From: an uncultured Verrucomicrobiales bacterium
GTDB taxonomy: Bacteria; Verrucomicrobiota; Verrucomicrobiia; Verrucomicrobiales; Akkermansiaceae
Length of the DNA: 46,211 bases
Reading direction: 5' to 3'
NCBI GenBank assembly: GCA_905478925.1
Contig: CAJQKQ010000032.1
Location: forward strand, 1-46,211
A program made the translations under genes and the position numbers. Every line of letters starts with the position of its first letter. Position 1 is the stretch's first letter. The notes under the pieces were generated by a model. The model searched no databases, was not told the origin of the DNA, and worked only from the letters and a program-made list of their open reading frames with translations. Positions 9,901 through 16,637 of the stretch are shown here, in pieces.

Positions 9901-11861
9901 TCGAAGGCATTTGTCTCACCGATACCTTCCGCCTGGATGAAAAGGATCTCATCAGCGACCTCCTCGCCAACAACTCGGAACGGAGAAAGCGCCTCCAGAA
10001 ACTGGACGTGAGGGTGATCATGGGGAACCCGCCGTATTCGGCTGGGCAGGAAAGCATAAACGACAATAATCAGAATGTAGCCTATCAGAATCTAGATGGG
10101 AGGATTCGGGATACATACGCAGCGAATCTGAACCAATCGTCCATAAAAAACCTATATGATTCTTACATTAGAGCTCTGCGTTGGGCGAGTGATCGAATTG
10201 GTAAATGCGGAATAACTGCATTTGTAACTGGTAGCGCGTGGATTGAACGTAGATTTGCCAGCGGTCTGCGCAAGTGCATGGTAGAGGAATTTTCTTCAAT
10301 CTACATATTCCATCTGCGTGGCGATATTCGGAAGGATATACTTTCTAAAGGGTCTTTTGGAGAGGGAGGTAATATTTTTGGTGGCGGAAGCATGACAGGT
10401 ATTGCGATCAGCCTTTTCGTGAAGAATCCTGAATCTAAAACAAAAGGTCAAATATTTTTCCATGACATCGGGGATGACCATACCTGCGATGAGAAAAAAC
10501 AAATTATTCAGTCATTTTTCTCCATAGGCGAAATGATAAACAGCAAGAATCTCAGTGAAATCGTGCCCGATGACTACTCGGACTGGTTAAATCAACGAGA
10601 TGGTGATTTTCAAAATTACTTGATTCTTGGCGATAAGAAATCCAAATCGAAAGACGTTATTTTCGGAAACTACACTCTAGGCGCAAACTCAAATAGAGAC
10701 ACATGGGTATATAATTCTTGTAAAAAAGTTATTGTTGAAAATATGGACTCGATGATTTCCGTTTATAACGGGGAATTGGATAGCGGAATAAATTTTTCCG
10801 AGGCGACCCGTGATCCTGGAAAAATTAAATGGTCAAGCAGCCTAGTATCTTCGTTCGAGAAGAGAAAGCGAGCCTTGATGGATGAAAAATTTATCCGTAA
10901 GGGTAATTATCGTCCATTTACTAAATCACATTTATACTTTGATCCCTTGTTCATCCACCGGATGGGACAAATTGCGCACATTCTCCCATTCGAGGATTGT
11001 GAAAATATCTTGATTTGTGTAGCGGGTGTCGGTTCCCAGCGGGGATTTTCAGTCATCGCTTCTGATACTTTGCCAGACATCCAGCTAATCCAAAACGGCC
11101 AATGTTTCCCCCTCTACCTCTACGAGAAGACGGACGAAGTGGCGGATACGGAACTATTTTCCAAAAGCGGAGGAGGAGAGGGCGGTTACACGCGGCGGGA
11201 CGCGATCACGGACGCTGGGCTGGAGCATTTCCGCAAGGCATACGGCGACCCGGGAGCGGGGATCACGAAGGAGGATCTGTTCTACTACATTTACGGCCTG
11301 CTGCACTCGCCGGAATACCGCAGCCGCTACGCGGACAATCTTTCCAAGGAACTCCCCCGTATCCCGGCGGTGAAGAAGTTCGCGGATTTCATGGCCTTCT
11401 CCAAGGCCGGGCGGGAGCTTGCGGAGTGGCACCTGAATTACGAGACCAGCGCCGTCCACCCGGATATTGTGGTGGAGGAGGTGAAGAGTCTCGAAGCGGC
11501 GACTGAAAGTCACCGCTACCGCGTGGAGAAAATGAAATACGGGAAGAAGAAAGACCCGGAGACCAACAAGAACGTCCCCGACAAAACCACCGTCATCTAC
11601 AACCCCCACATCACCCTCCGCAACATCCCCCTGGAAGCTTACGATTACGTAGTCAACGGCAAGCCCGCCCTCGATTGGGTCATGGAACGCCAGTCCGTAA
11701 AAACAGACAAAGCCAGCGGCATCGTCAACGACGCCAACCTCTGGGCAACCGAAACCATGAACAACCCCGCGTATCCCATGGAGCTTTTTCTCCGGGTGGC
11801 GAAAGTGAGCGTGGAGACGGTGAGGATCGTGAAGGCGCTGCCGGAGTTGGAGATTGATTGA
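6933..11861 (+). CDS. Type ISP restriction-modification enzyme (nuclease-helicase-methylase-TRD)
   Basis: One polypeptide of 1642 residues combining restriction and modification, with the layout of the LlaGI/LlaBIII family. Order: an Mrr-like PD-(D/E)xK nuclease (GIDLV near 69, AIQCK near 85), an SF2 translocase (Walker A ACGTGKT near 201, DEAH near 336, TATPR near 372, QSVGRVMR near 596), a coupler, an N6-adenine methylase (motif I DPFTGTGTF near 927, motif IV NPPY near 1032), and a target-recognition region to the end. Such enzymes methylate one adenine and cut after translocation. The start was set at 6933 (MTPLQKIL), since the 36 upstream codons look non-coding. Roughly 10050-11100, the recognition part, is clearly AT-richer than the flanks, a sign of module exchange. 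Confidence 0.9.
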   Translation: MTPLQKILTAYRSVSQTEREKGTYFEELIRTYFRNEPKYANLYSDVWLFSDWAKEIGTAQFDFNAKDKGIDLVAKVSGTDEYHAIQCKCYAEDYTVRKADIDSFFNESGKSLFTYRLIVTTTNNWSENAEYSLEGQATPVSKITLLDLENSQIDWEEYAPTKPTALKPKYDINADRSRHQKTARTNVLLGLKSADRGKLIMACGTGKTFTSLKIAEEIAGPGKRVLFLVPSLNLLSQTLTEWTQQCSFPLRSFAVCSDAEVGKKRKKSKDEDIVETLAHELQYPATTDAKRLAYEMGKRHDAEHMSVVFSTYHSIQAVSEAQNLHGMADFDLIVCDEAHRTTGATFDDEKESNFVKIHDAEFIHSAKRLYMTATPRIYGAPAKATAERDSITLCSMDDEALFGKQLHLITFSEAVELKLLTDYKVLVLAINSTHVSSRIQDLLKDENNSLKVDDAARIIGCWKALSKQGVTEHLPGDEDPMRRAVAFCQVIEAQGGKGKTHKVSSKQIAGMFQKVVDAYQQQEDSDNDLVCEADHVDGSMNAGQKEEKLDWLKAEAEPNTCRILSNVRCLSEGVDVPALDAVLFLTPRNSQVDVVQSVGRVMRNAPGKKRGYVILPVVIPEDMEAHEALNDNKTYKVVWDVLQALRSHDDTFDALVNKIEFDGQNKRKMEVVSITDEVKKKSKKEPGGDKNPSGKGQHGIGESTGGTPQEIQPQLQFQVSDLERALYAKLVKKCGSRNYWDDWAKDIAAIANTHISRITQIISKPENKKEAAAFTAFANELRDDLNDSITDAEVIEMLAQHLITKPVFDSLFEEYSFASHNPVSKAMQHTLDVLQEHRLEKEADTLEKFYASVARKAKDTNTAEGKQKIVVELYDKFFRNAFPRMTERLGIVYTPVEVVDFIIHSVNDLLKQEFGQTLGSEGVHIIDPFTGTGTFITRLLQSGLITKEQLPHKYGKEIHANEIVLLAYYIAAINIEAVYHGIVGGEYQPFEGICLTDTFRLDEKDLISDLLANNSERRKRLQKLDVRVIMGNPPYSAGQESINDNNQNVAYQNLDGRIRDTYAANLNQSSIKNLYDSYIRALRWASDRIGKCGITAFVTGSAWIERRFASGLRKCMVEEFSSIYIFHLRGDIRKDILSKGSFGEGGNIFGGGSMTGIAISLFVKNPESKTKGQIFFHDIGDDHTCDEKKQIIQSFFSIGEMINSKNLSEIVPDDYSDWLNQRDGDFQNYLILGDKKSKSKDVIFGNYTLGANSNRDTWVYNSCKKVIVENMDSMISVYNGELDSGINFSEATRDPGKIKWSSSLVSSFEKRKRALMDEKFIRKGNYRPFTKSHLYFDPLFIHRMGQIAHILPFEDCENILICVAGVGSQRGFSVIASDTLPDIQLIQNGQCFPLYLYEKTDEVADTELFSKSGGGEGGYTRRDAITDAGLEHFRKAYGDPGAGITKEDLFYYIYGLLHSPEYRSRYADNLSKELPRIPAVKKFADFMAFSKAGRELAEWHLNYETSAVHPDIVVEEVKSLEAATESHRYRVEKMKYGKKKDPETNKNVPDKTTVIYNPHITLRNIPLEAYDYVVNGKPALDWVMERQSVKTDKASGIVNDANLWATETMNNPAYPMELFLRVAKVSVETVRIVKALPELEID

Positions 11862-11905
11862 AAATGAAGCTTTATGTGTTCAGGTGAACTCTTTATTTTC
11901 TTCTT

Positions 11906-12547
11906 ATGGCGATAGTAACTAAAAACTTTGGTGGCGGTTGGTCAGACGACAAGCTAAACGCTTTGCGCTCTTACCTTACTTCTTACGCCAATGCATTGAG
12001 TAGGTCATCGTTCGAGCGGATCTACATCGATGCTTTCGCTGGAGCAGGTATTCGCGACGTCCCACAAGAGACTGATGAGCAGCTATTCGATGAATTACAA
12101 TCGAAGGAAGATGAAGGCTACCGACACGGCTCTCCGCTAATAGCGCTTGGCACTGACCCCCCTTTCCATCGATTTATTTTTATCGAGCGGGATGCCGCAT
12201 CCATTGCAAAATTGAAGGAGCAAGTTACTAAGAGCTTTCCCTCAAAAATCGACGATGTTTCCTTCCGGCAGGGTGACGCCAACGGATTGCTCCAAGCGCT
12301 GACCCAAGAGAACTGGAAGGCACGCAGGGCGGTAGCGTTTCTGGATCCCTTCGCCCTCCATGTGAAATGGGATACGATCGAATCGATTGCCAAGACTCAA
12401 GCGATTGATATGTGGCTGCTTTTTCCTGCAATGGCAGTCAATCGAATGCTGCCAAGGAGTGGTATTGTTCCACCTAAATGGGCTGCAAGGCTGACCGAAA
12501 CATTTGGGAGTAGCGAATGGTCAGAGTATTTTTACGAAAAACAATAG
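11906..12547 (+). CDS. tcmP: three-Cys-motif partner protein TcmP, N-terminal part before in-frame stop
   Basis: 213 residues matching the TcmP family, the gene usually found next to a three-Cys-motif (Gp37/Gp68) gene. It has WSDDKLNALRSYLTSYA, then IYIDAFAGAG (methyltransferase-like motif I), FIFIERDAASIAKL, and AVAFLDPFALHVKWDTIESIA. The frame stops at TAG (12545-12547) after YFYEKQ, but the same frame continues for 80 more codons with family-like sequence. A full-length TcmP would be about 290 residues. A single C-to-T change of CAG would explain the stop. The gene begins 44 bp after the Type ISP gene. Function unknown; a role in the defence cassette is inferred. Confidence 0.75.
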   Translation: MAIVTKNFGGGWSDDKLNALRSYLTSYANALSRSSFERIYIDAFAGAGIRDVPQETDEQLFDELQSKEDEGYRHGSPLIALGTDPPFHRFIFIERDAASIAKLKEQVTKSFPSKIDDVSFRQGDANGLLQALTQENWKARRAVAFLDPFALHVKWDTIESIAKTQAIDMWLLFPAMAVNRMLPRSGIVPPKWAARLTETFGSSEWSEYFYEKQ

Positions 12548-12790
12548 GCAGATTTGTTCGGTGCAGAAAGCATCTCGAAACAGCCGAAAATTTTTGAGAA
12601 ACTGAGTGACTTCATCACCATGCGCCTCAATACAGTCTTCGAAGGAGCAAACAAAAATCCGATGATCCTGAGAAATTCCTCAGGCGCTCCACTTTTCTTG
12701 CTTTGCTTCGCTTCAGGGAACCCAAAAGGAGCACCTATAGCGCTCCGAATTGCAAATCACATAATCAACAAAAGAAATCATGGCCAGTAG
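12548..12790 (+). pseudogene. tcmP: C-terminal remainder of tcmP after the amber codon
   Basis: In the same reading frame as the preceding gene, directly after TAG. It encodes ADLFGAES, then a helical stretch (FEKLSDFITMRLNTVFEGA) and LFLLCFASGNPKGAPIALRIANHI. The last part is a strand-plus-helix ending typical of TcmP proteins. It ends 11 bp inside the next gene, the overlap expected of an intact operon. TTG at 12554 could restart translation, but the piece lacks the core fold. Readthrough, a recent nonsense mutation or a base error are the options. Confidence 0.65.
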
Positions 12791-13523
12791 CTCAATCGAA
12801 TGGACGGAACTCACGTGGAACCCCACGACGGGTTGCGACAAGGTTTCAGCAGGATGCAAATTTTGCTACGCAGAAATCATGTCCCGCCGCTTGAAGGCGA
12901 TGGGTGTCGAGAAGTACAAGGATGCATTTAAATTGCGCACGCACGAAGCTGCTCTTGCGATTCCCTACGGTTGGAAGAAACCGGCGATGGTCTTCGTGAA
13001 CTCAATGAGCGATCTGTTTCATAAGGATGTTTCGGTTGAATTCATCCAAAAGGTTTTCACTGTGATGAATGAAAACCCTCATCTCATATTCCAAGTGCTC
13101 ACAAAACGCTCTGAGCGGCTGGCTGAAGTCTGCAACCAGCTCAAATGGACGCAGAATATCTGGATGGGAGTGAGTGTTGAGGATGAGCGGGTGACTCATC
13201 GCATTGACGACCTAAGAAAAGTCCCTGCTGCTGTACGATTCCTTTCATGTGAGCCTTTGATTGGCCCGCTTTCAAAGATGAATCTTAAAGGAATCGATTG
13301 GGTTATTGTGGTCGGTGAAAGCGGCGCAAAGCCGCGCCCAATGAAAGCAGAGTGGGCAACGTCCATAAGGGATCAATGTGCCAAACACGATGTCGCTTTC
13401 TTCTTCAAGCAATGGGGCGGGCGTAACAAGAAAGCGGCAGGTAGGGAATTGGATGGGGAGTTTTACGACAAGTTTCCCACTCCAAAAAAGAGACCGATGC
13501 GCCGCTCGGAAAGCCATGTCTAG
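12780..13523 (+). CDS. Gp37/Gp68 (DUF5131) three-Cys-motif protein
   Basis: 247 residues of the phage Gp37/Gp68 family, with a radical-SAM-like fold predicted for the family. The opening SSIEWTELTWNPTTGC and the cysteine cluster C-x6-C-x2-C (GCDKVSAGCKFCYAE, about residues 19-31) would bind an iron-sulfur cluster. Later motifs are MVFVNSMSDLFH, FQVLTKRSERL, NIWMGVSVED, RFLSCEPLIGP and GESGAKPRPM, all typical of the family. It overlaps the end of tcmP by 11 bp; the tcmP/three-Cys pairing is a known neighbourhood. It lies within the defence island, and its exact chemistry is not known to me. Confidence 0.85.
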   Translation: MASSSIEWTELTWNPTTGCDKVSAGCKFCYAEIMSRRLKAMGVEKYKDAFKLRTHEAALAIPYGWKKPAMVFVNSMSDLFHKDVSVEFIQKVFTVMNENPHLIFQVLTKRSERLAEVCNQLKWTQNIWMGVSVEDERVTHRIDDLRKVPAAVRFLSCEPLIGPLSKMNLKGIDWVIVVGESGAKPRPMKAEWATSIRDQCAKHDVAFFFKQWGGRNKKAAGRELDGEFYDKFPTPKKRPMRRSESHV

Positions 13524-13557
13524 CGACAAACACCACCCTAACCTTTCTTGAAAACTC

Positions 13558-14148
13558 ATGCCGCTGATCGAAGCTAGCACCATTCTAGCAACTCTCGTCG
13601 GCCTAATCTGCAATTGGAAGCAGGAGCGTGGGGCGCAGGCGACGGATCGATTCCAGGATTTCATGGTGTGGCTATCGCATCACCACTTTGAAAGCCTTCG
13701 CGAGCGGATATACGCTTCCGAAGAATTGCAACGCGAACTGACCGCGCTTCTCCAGCAGGATTTTGCTGTTCTCGGCACCAAAATGGATGTGATCACCGGC
13801 GCAATCTCCGCCGTAGCAGACAAGATCGATTCTCTGTCCCAAGTTGGACGGGCGATTGGCATAGATGGCGAAGCCTTGTCGGAACAAGCGGTCGAGGTGT
13901 TGAAAGTTTTCGATCAACTGGGCGCGAGACGAATGGTTGTGTTTGATCATGAGCCTGTTTGCTTATTTCTTTTCTGTCAGAAGGCCGTAAAGTTTTCCGA
14001 CGGTCGATTTCTCGAAACTGACGTAACAGCTTTGGCATCCATGGGCTTCATCGAGTTGGTGGATCAAAATAGAAGCGGGAATCCAATCTTTGGAATTACC
14101 CGCACCGGCAGCGCTTTCGCAGCCACCCAGCCCGAAGTTGCGCTGTGA
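13558..14148 (+). CDS. unrecognised protein, possible winged-helix C-terminus
   Basis: A 196-residue protein with no family recognised. Residues 1-20 are moderately hydrophobic (ASTILATLVGLICNW) and may anchor it. A long amphipathic helical stretch follows (about 40-105: LRERIYASEELQRELTALLQQ, AVADKIDSLSQV). The last 60 residues resemble a winged helix: a helix LETDVTALASMGFIELVD, then a hairpin and FGITRTGSAFA. It lies 34 bp after the Gp37/Gp68 gene on the same strand and is the last gene of the island. It could be a sensor or effector of the cassette (inference). Confidence 0.7.
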   Translation: MPLIEASTILATLVGLICNWKQERGAQATDRFQDFMVWLSHHHFESLRERIYASEELQRELTALLQQDFAVLGTKMDVITGAISAVADKIDSLSQVGRAIGIDGEALSEQAVEVLKVFDQLGARRMVVFDHEPVCLFLFCQKAVKFSDGRFLETDVTALASMGFIELVDQNRSGNPIFGITRTGSAFAATQPEVAL

Positions 14149-14228
14149 TGCTTCTCCCTCGCTGCCCGGATTCACGAATTGGACGGCATCAAGATAAGGA
14201 TTCAAGTCGTCAGTAGGTTCCGGCCAAG

Positions 14229-14269
14229 TTTCCGGCGGGGGCGCCGGAAACAGCACGCGAGGCGCGTGC
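14229..14269. terminator. two adjacent hairpins between convergent operons
   Basis: TTTCCGGC/GCCGGAAA (14229-14236 and 14243-14250, 6-nt loop) followed immediately by GCACGCG/CGCGTGC (14253-14259 and 14263-14269, 3-nt loop). Both stems are perfect. They lie between the island's last gene (plus) and moaE-MOSC (minus), so they could stop transcription from either side. There is no clear T-run. Confidence 0.5.
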
Positions 14270-14339
14270 GATCCCCTAGGAATGACGCACCCGCAGGATT
14301 TGCCCACCACTTTCAATTGAACCCGAAGGAATGATGGCT

Positions 14340-15284
14340 TCAAGGTGCTCCGGAGATCCGCAGTCGTCCGTCCGTTAGAATTCGTGCCCTCAGGCCGCCT
14401 TTGAAGTTCTTTTTAAGAAAATTCTCGGTTCCGGGAGCAACCGCCGTGTCCATCCAGTAGCATGGTTTGCATTCCTCGCTGCCCTCGAACTCGATGCCTT
14501 GGAAGCGAAAACGTTTCCCGACCCAGGCGGAGAGGTCGGCGCCACGCACAACAAGGTTCCGCCTGAACTCGGAGGACGATAGCTCAGGTTTGCCGCACTC
14601 CCGCCGCACGGCATCCACTGCGTCGGCATCGATGAAAGTCACTTGTCCCTTGAAATCCGGCTTGTAGCCGAAATAGCGGTCGCCCTTGAGTCCCATGCCC
14701 GCGACGCATTCGATTTCCGTGACGCCTTGGATGCCGTGGTTTCCGCGTGGCATGCCATGATGTCCGCGGAAATCGTTTCCGGGGGAGATCCAGATCTCCA
14801 CGAGATCCGCGTCCCATTCCGGGTTCGTGTCTTTCGGACGTCCCGTTCCGGCGGGTGTGTTGTCGGGACCGACCCATTCGGTGTGGCCGTCCTGATAGGT
14901 TTCTTTTTTCCAAATCGGGAGCTCGTATTTCAGGCGCTCCATGATCGCGCGTGCCGCATCGAATGCCGCGCCGCGATGGGCGGATGCGACTCCGACCCAT
15001 ACGGCGGACTCGCCGATCTCCAGGCTGCCGGTGCGGTGGACGGCGGTGGCGCGCACGATTCCGAAGCGCTCCGCTTCCTCTGCGAGGATACGTTGACCGG
15101 TGGGGACGGCGAGGGCGGGGTAGGCCTGGTATTCCAGTTTGGCTACGGCTTGGCCGTCGTTGTGATCGCGCACGCGCCCATCGAAGGTGACCTCGGCTCC
15201 TGCGGAAGGATCGCGGAGAGACTCCGCCAACGAGGTGGAATCGATGGTTTGGTCTGTTAGGGAAAAGCTGACTTCGGCGGCCAT
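14340..15284 (-). CDS. moaE: molybdopterin synthase large subunit fused to a MOSC domain
   Basis: 314 residues in two parts. Residues 1-145 are MoaE: GAEVTFDGRVRDHNDG, YQAYPALA, AVWVGVASAHRGAAFDAARAIMERLKYELPIWKKE, with the catalytic lysine pair. Residues about 165-314 are a MOSC domain: VEIWISPGNDFRGHHG, MGLKGDRYFGYKPDFKGQVT, NLVVRGADLSAWVGKRF and a Cys-containing EECKPCYWMD. MoaE adds sulfur to cPMP with MoaD; MOSC domains bind finished cofactor. The fusion suggests hand-over of pterin within one protein (inference). It is last in the operon, 13 bp after moaD. The right copy of the island-flanking repeat lies in its final codons. Confidence 0.9.
   Translation of the reverse strand: MAAEVSFSLTDQTIDSTSLAESLRDPSAGAEVTFDGRVRDHNDGQAVAKLEYQAYPALAVPTGQRILAEEAERFGIVRATAVHRTGSLEIGESAVWVGVASAHRGAAFDAARAIMERLKYELPIWKKETYQDGHTEWVGPDNTPAGTGRPKDTNPEWDADLVEIWISPGNDFRGHHGMPRGNHGIQGVTEIECVAGMGLKGDRYFGYKPDFKGQVTFIDADAVDAVRRECGKPELSSSEFRRNLVVRGADLSAWVGKRFRFQGIEFEGSEECKPCYWMDTAVAPGTENFLKKNFKGGLRARILTDGRLRISGAP
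14359..14381. repeat. right copy of island-flanking short repeat
   Basis: Matches 6784-6802 over 19 bases apart from an extra TCCG unit. It encodes the ILTDGRLR ending of the MOSC domain. Integration at gene 3' ends that leaves the gene intact is a common habit of genomic islands, which would fit. Evidence is limited to this short match. Confidence 0.35.
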
Positions 15285-15297
15285 GGTGGAGGTGTGG

Positions 15298-15543
15298 TCA
15301 TCCGCCCGACATGGGCGGCAGGAAGGCGATGTGGTCGCCGTCTTTCAGAAGGTGATCCCACGGTATGAACTCATCGTTCACCGCGGCGCGTAGGTCGGAC
15401 ATGGCAAGGCCGAGAGGATGGGTTTCCGCCAACTGGCGGTAGAGTTCGGCCGGCGTGATTGCGGCGTGTTGGATGGTTTCCTGAGGAATTCCACGACGTT
15501 CCGAGAGCAGACCGAACCATTGGATGTGATAGGTTTGGCTCAT
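15298..15543 (-). CDS. moaD: molybdopterin synthase sulfur carrier MoaD
   Basis: 81 residues with the ubiquitin-like MoaD pattern: HIQWFGLLSERRG, AELYRQLAETHP, AVNDEFIPWDHLLKDGDHIAFLPPMSGG. The C-terminal Gly-Gly is the thiocarboxylate-forming end that supplies sulfur to MoaE. The start at 15543 gives normal length and overlaps the end of mobA by 4 bp, so translation is probably coupled. A longer frame upstream in the same phase is a shadow of mobA. Confidence 0.93.
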   Translation of the reverse strand: MSQTYHIQWFGLLSERRGIPQETIQHAAITPAELYRQLAETHPLGLAMSDLRAAVNDEFIPWDHLLKDGDHIAFLPPMSGG

Positions 15544-16148
15544 GGTTGGATGGCTCCTTCCCATTCGGACGGGGTGTTGGCGTTGTCGAGGGCTTTTGGG
15601 GAAACCGGTTCCAGCAACCTGCAGCCGGCGCGGATGAGAACCTTGCGCGGACAACGGATGCCTTCCGATGATGCCTGCTCCAGCAGATCCAGCGAGCCCT
15701 CCCCGTATAGTGCGCACAAGGGCTCGGGGAGGTCGTCGAATTCGCTGCGGTAGGAGAGGAATGGCTCATCGTGCCTTTTGGATGAAATTAGGTTCCTGAG
15801 TGTGGTGACATCGAGCCGCGGCAGATCGCAGGCGAGCACCAGCCAGTCGGCTTCAGGACGCAGGCGCATCGAAGCAAGAAGGCCGCTCAGGGGACCCTCG
15901 CTGGCACCTACCGGGTCCCTGGCTATGACGGGACTGGCGATTCCGGTAAAACCGGCGGGCGGTTCTTGTTGGTGGCGGAGGGAAATGACAATCGATTCGC
16001 AGCCGGCCTCCTGGAGCAGATCGAAAGTGCGCCGGGCGAGGGTGCGACCGTCCGGATGGATGAGTTCCGCCTTGTTGGATCCCATGCGCGAACTGCGTCC
16101 CCCGGCGAGGATCAGGCCGATGAGAGGTCTGTGATCGGATCCTGTCAT
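15540..16148 (-). CDS. mobA: molybdenum cofactor guanylyltransferase MobA
   Basis: 202 residues. The nucleotide-binding opening LILAGGRSSRMGSNKAEL is the MobA signature, and ACDLPRLD is the metal-binding Asp motif. The enzyme attaches GMP to Mo-cofactor, giving the bis-MGD form used by DMSO-reductase-family enzymes such as the NasA encoded in this window. The start at 16148 overlaps the moaC stop (ATGA arrangement). Middle gene of the cofactor operon. Confidence 0.93.
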   Translation of the reverse strand: MTGSDHRPLIGLILAGGRSSRMGSNKAELIHPDGRTLARRTFDLLQEAGCESIVISLRHQQEPPAGFTGIASPVIARDPVGASEGPLSGLLASMRLRPEADWLVLACDLPRLDVTTLRNLISSKRHDEPFLSYRSEFDDLPEPLCALYGEGSLDLLEQASSEGIRCPRKVLIRAGCRLLEPVSPKALDNANTPSEWEGAIQP

Positions 16149-16633
16149 GGCGCGAGATAGTCGCCGGACTTGCCGCCGGTTTTGGAAATGAGGTGGAGAT
16201 CGAGGATGCGGATGCCCTTGTTCATCGCCTTGCACATGTCGTAAACGGTGAGCGCCGCGACCGAGGCACCTGTCATGGCTTCCATTTCCACCCCGGTCTT
16301 GCCGGTGGTGGCGACCTCGCAGCGGATCAGTATCCCGGTGGTGTCCGGGGTGACATCGAAGTGGCAGTGCTCGACCGGAAGCGGGTGGCAGAAGGGGATC
16401 AGCTCGCCGGTTTTTTTCGCTGCCATGGTGCCTGCGATGATCGCAGTCTGGATCACCGGTCCCTTGGGTCCGTGGAGATCGTTGTTCTGGAAACGGCTGA
16501 TGATTTCGGCGCCGAGTTCGATCCGCACTGAGGCTACGGCGGTGCGCTTGTTGGATGGTTTTTCCGAAACATCCACCATCGAGGGCATGCCATCGCGGAC
16601 GTGGGTGAATCGTTTTTCGTCGGGCGTTTGCAT
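16145..16633 (-). CDS. moaC: cyclic pyranopterin monophosphate synthase MoaC
   Basis: 162 residues with FTHVRDGMPSMVDVSEKP, KGPVIQTAIIAGTMAAKKT, IPFCHPLPVEHCHFDV, and GVEMEAMTGASVAALTVYDMCKA, all MoaC hallmarks including the catalytic KxG...K region. It converts the MoaA product to cPMP. The start at 16633 (MQTPDEKRFTH) was chosen over an upstream ATG that lies inside moeA and does not resemble the family. It starts 4 bp after moeA ends and overlaps mobA by 4 bp. Confidence 0.95.
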   Translation of the reverse strand: MQTPDEKRFTHVRDGMPSMVDVSEKPSNKRTAVASVRIELGAEIISRFQNNDLHGPKGPVIQTAIIAGTMAAKKTGELIPFCHPLPVEHCHFDVTPDTTGILIRCEVATTGKTGVEMEAMTGASVAALTVYDMCKAMNKGIRILDLHLISKTGGKSGDYLAP

Positions 16634-16637
16634 GGGG

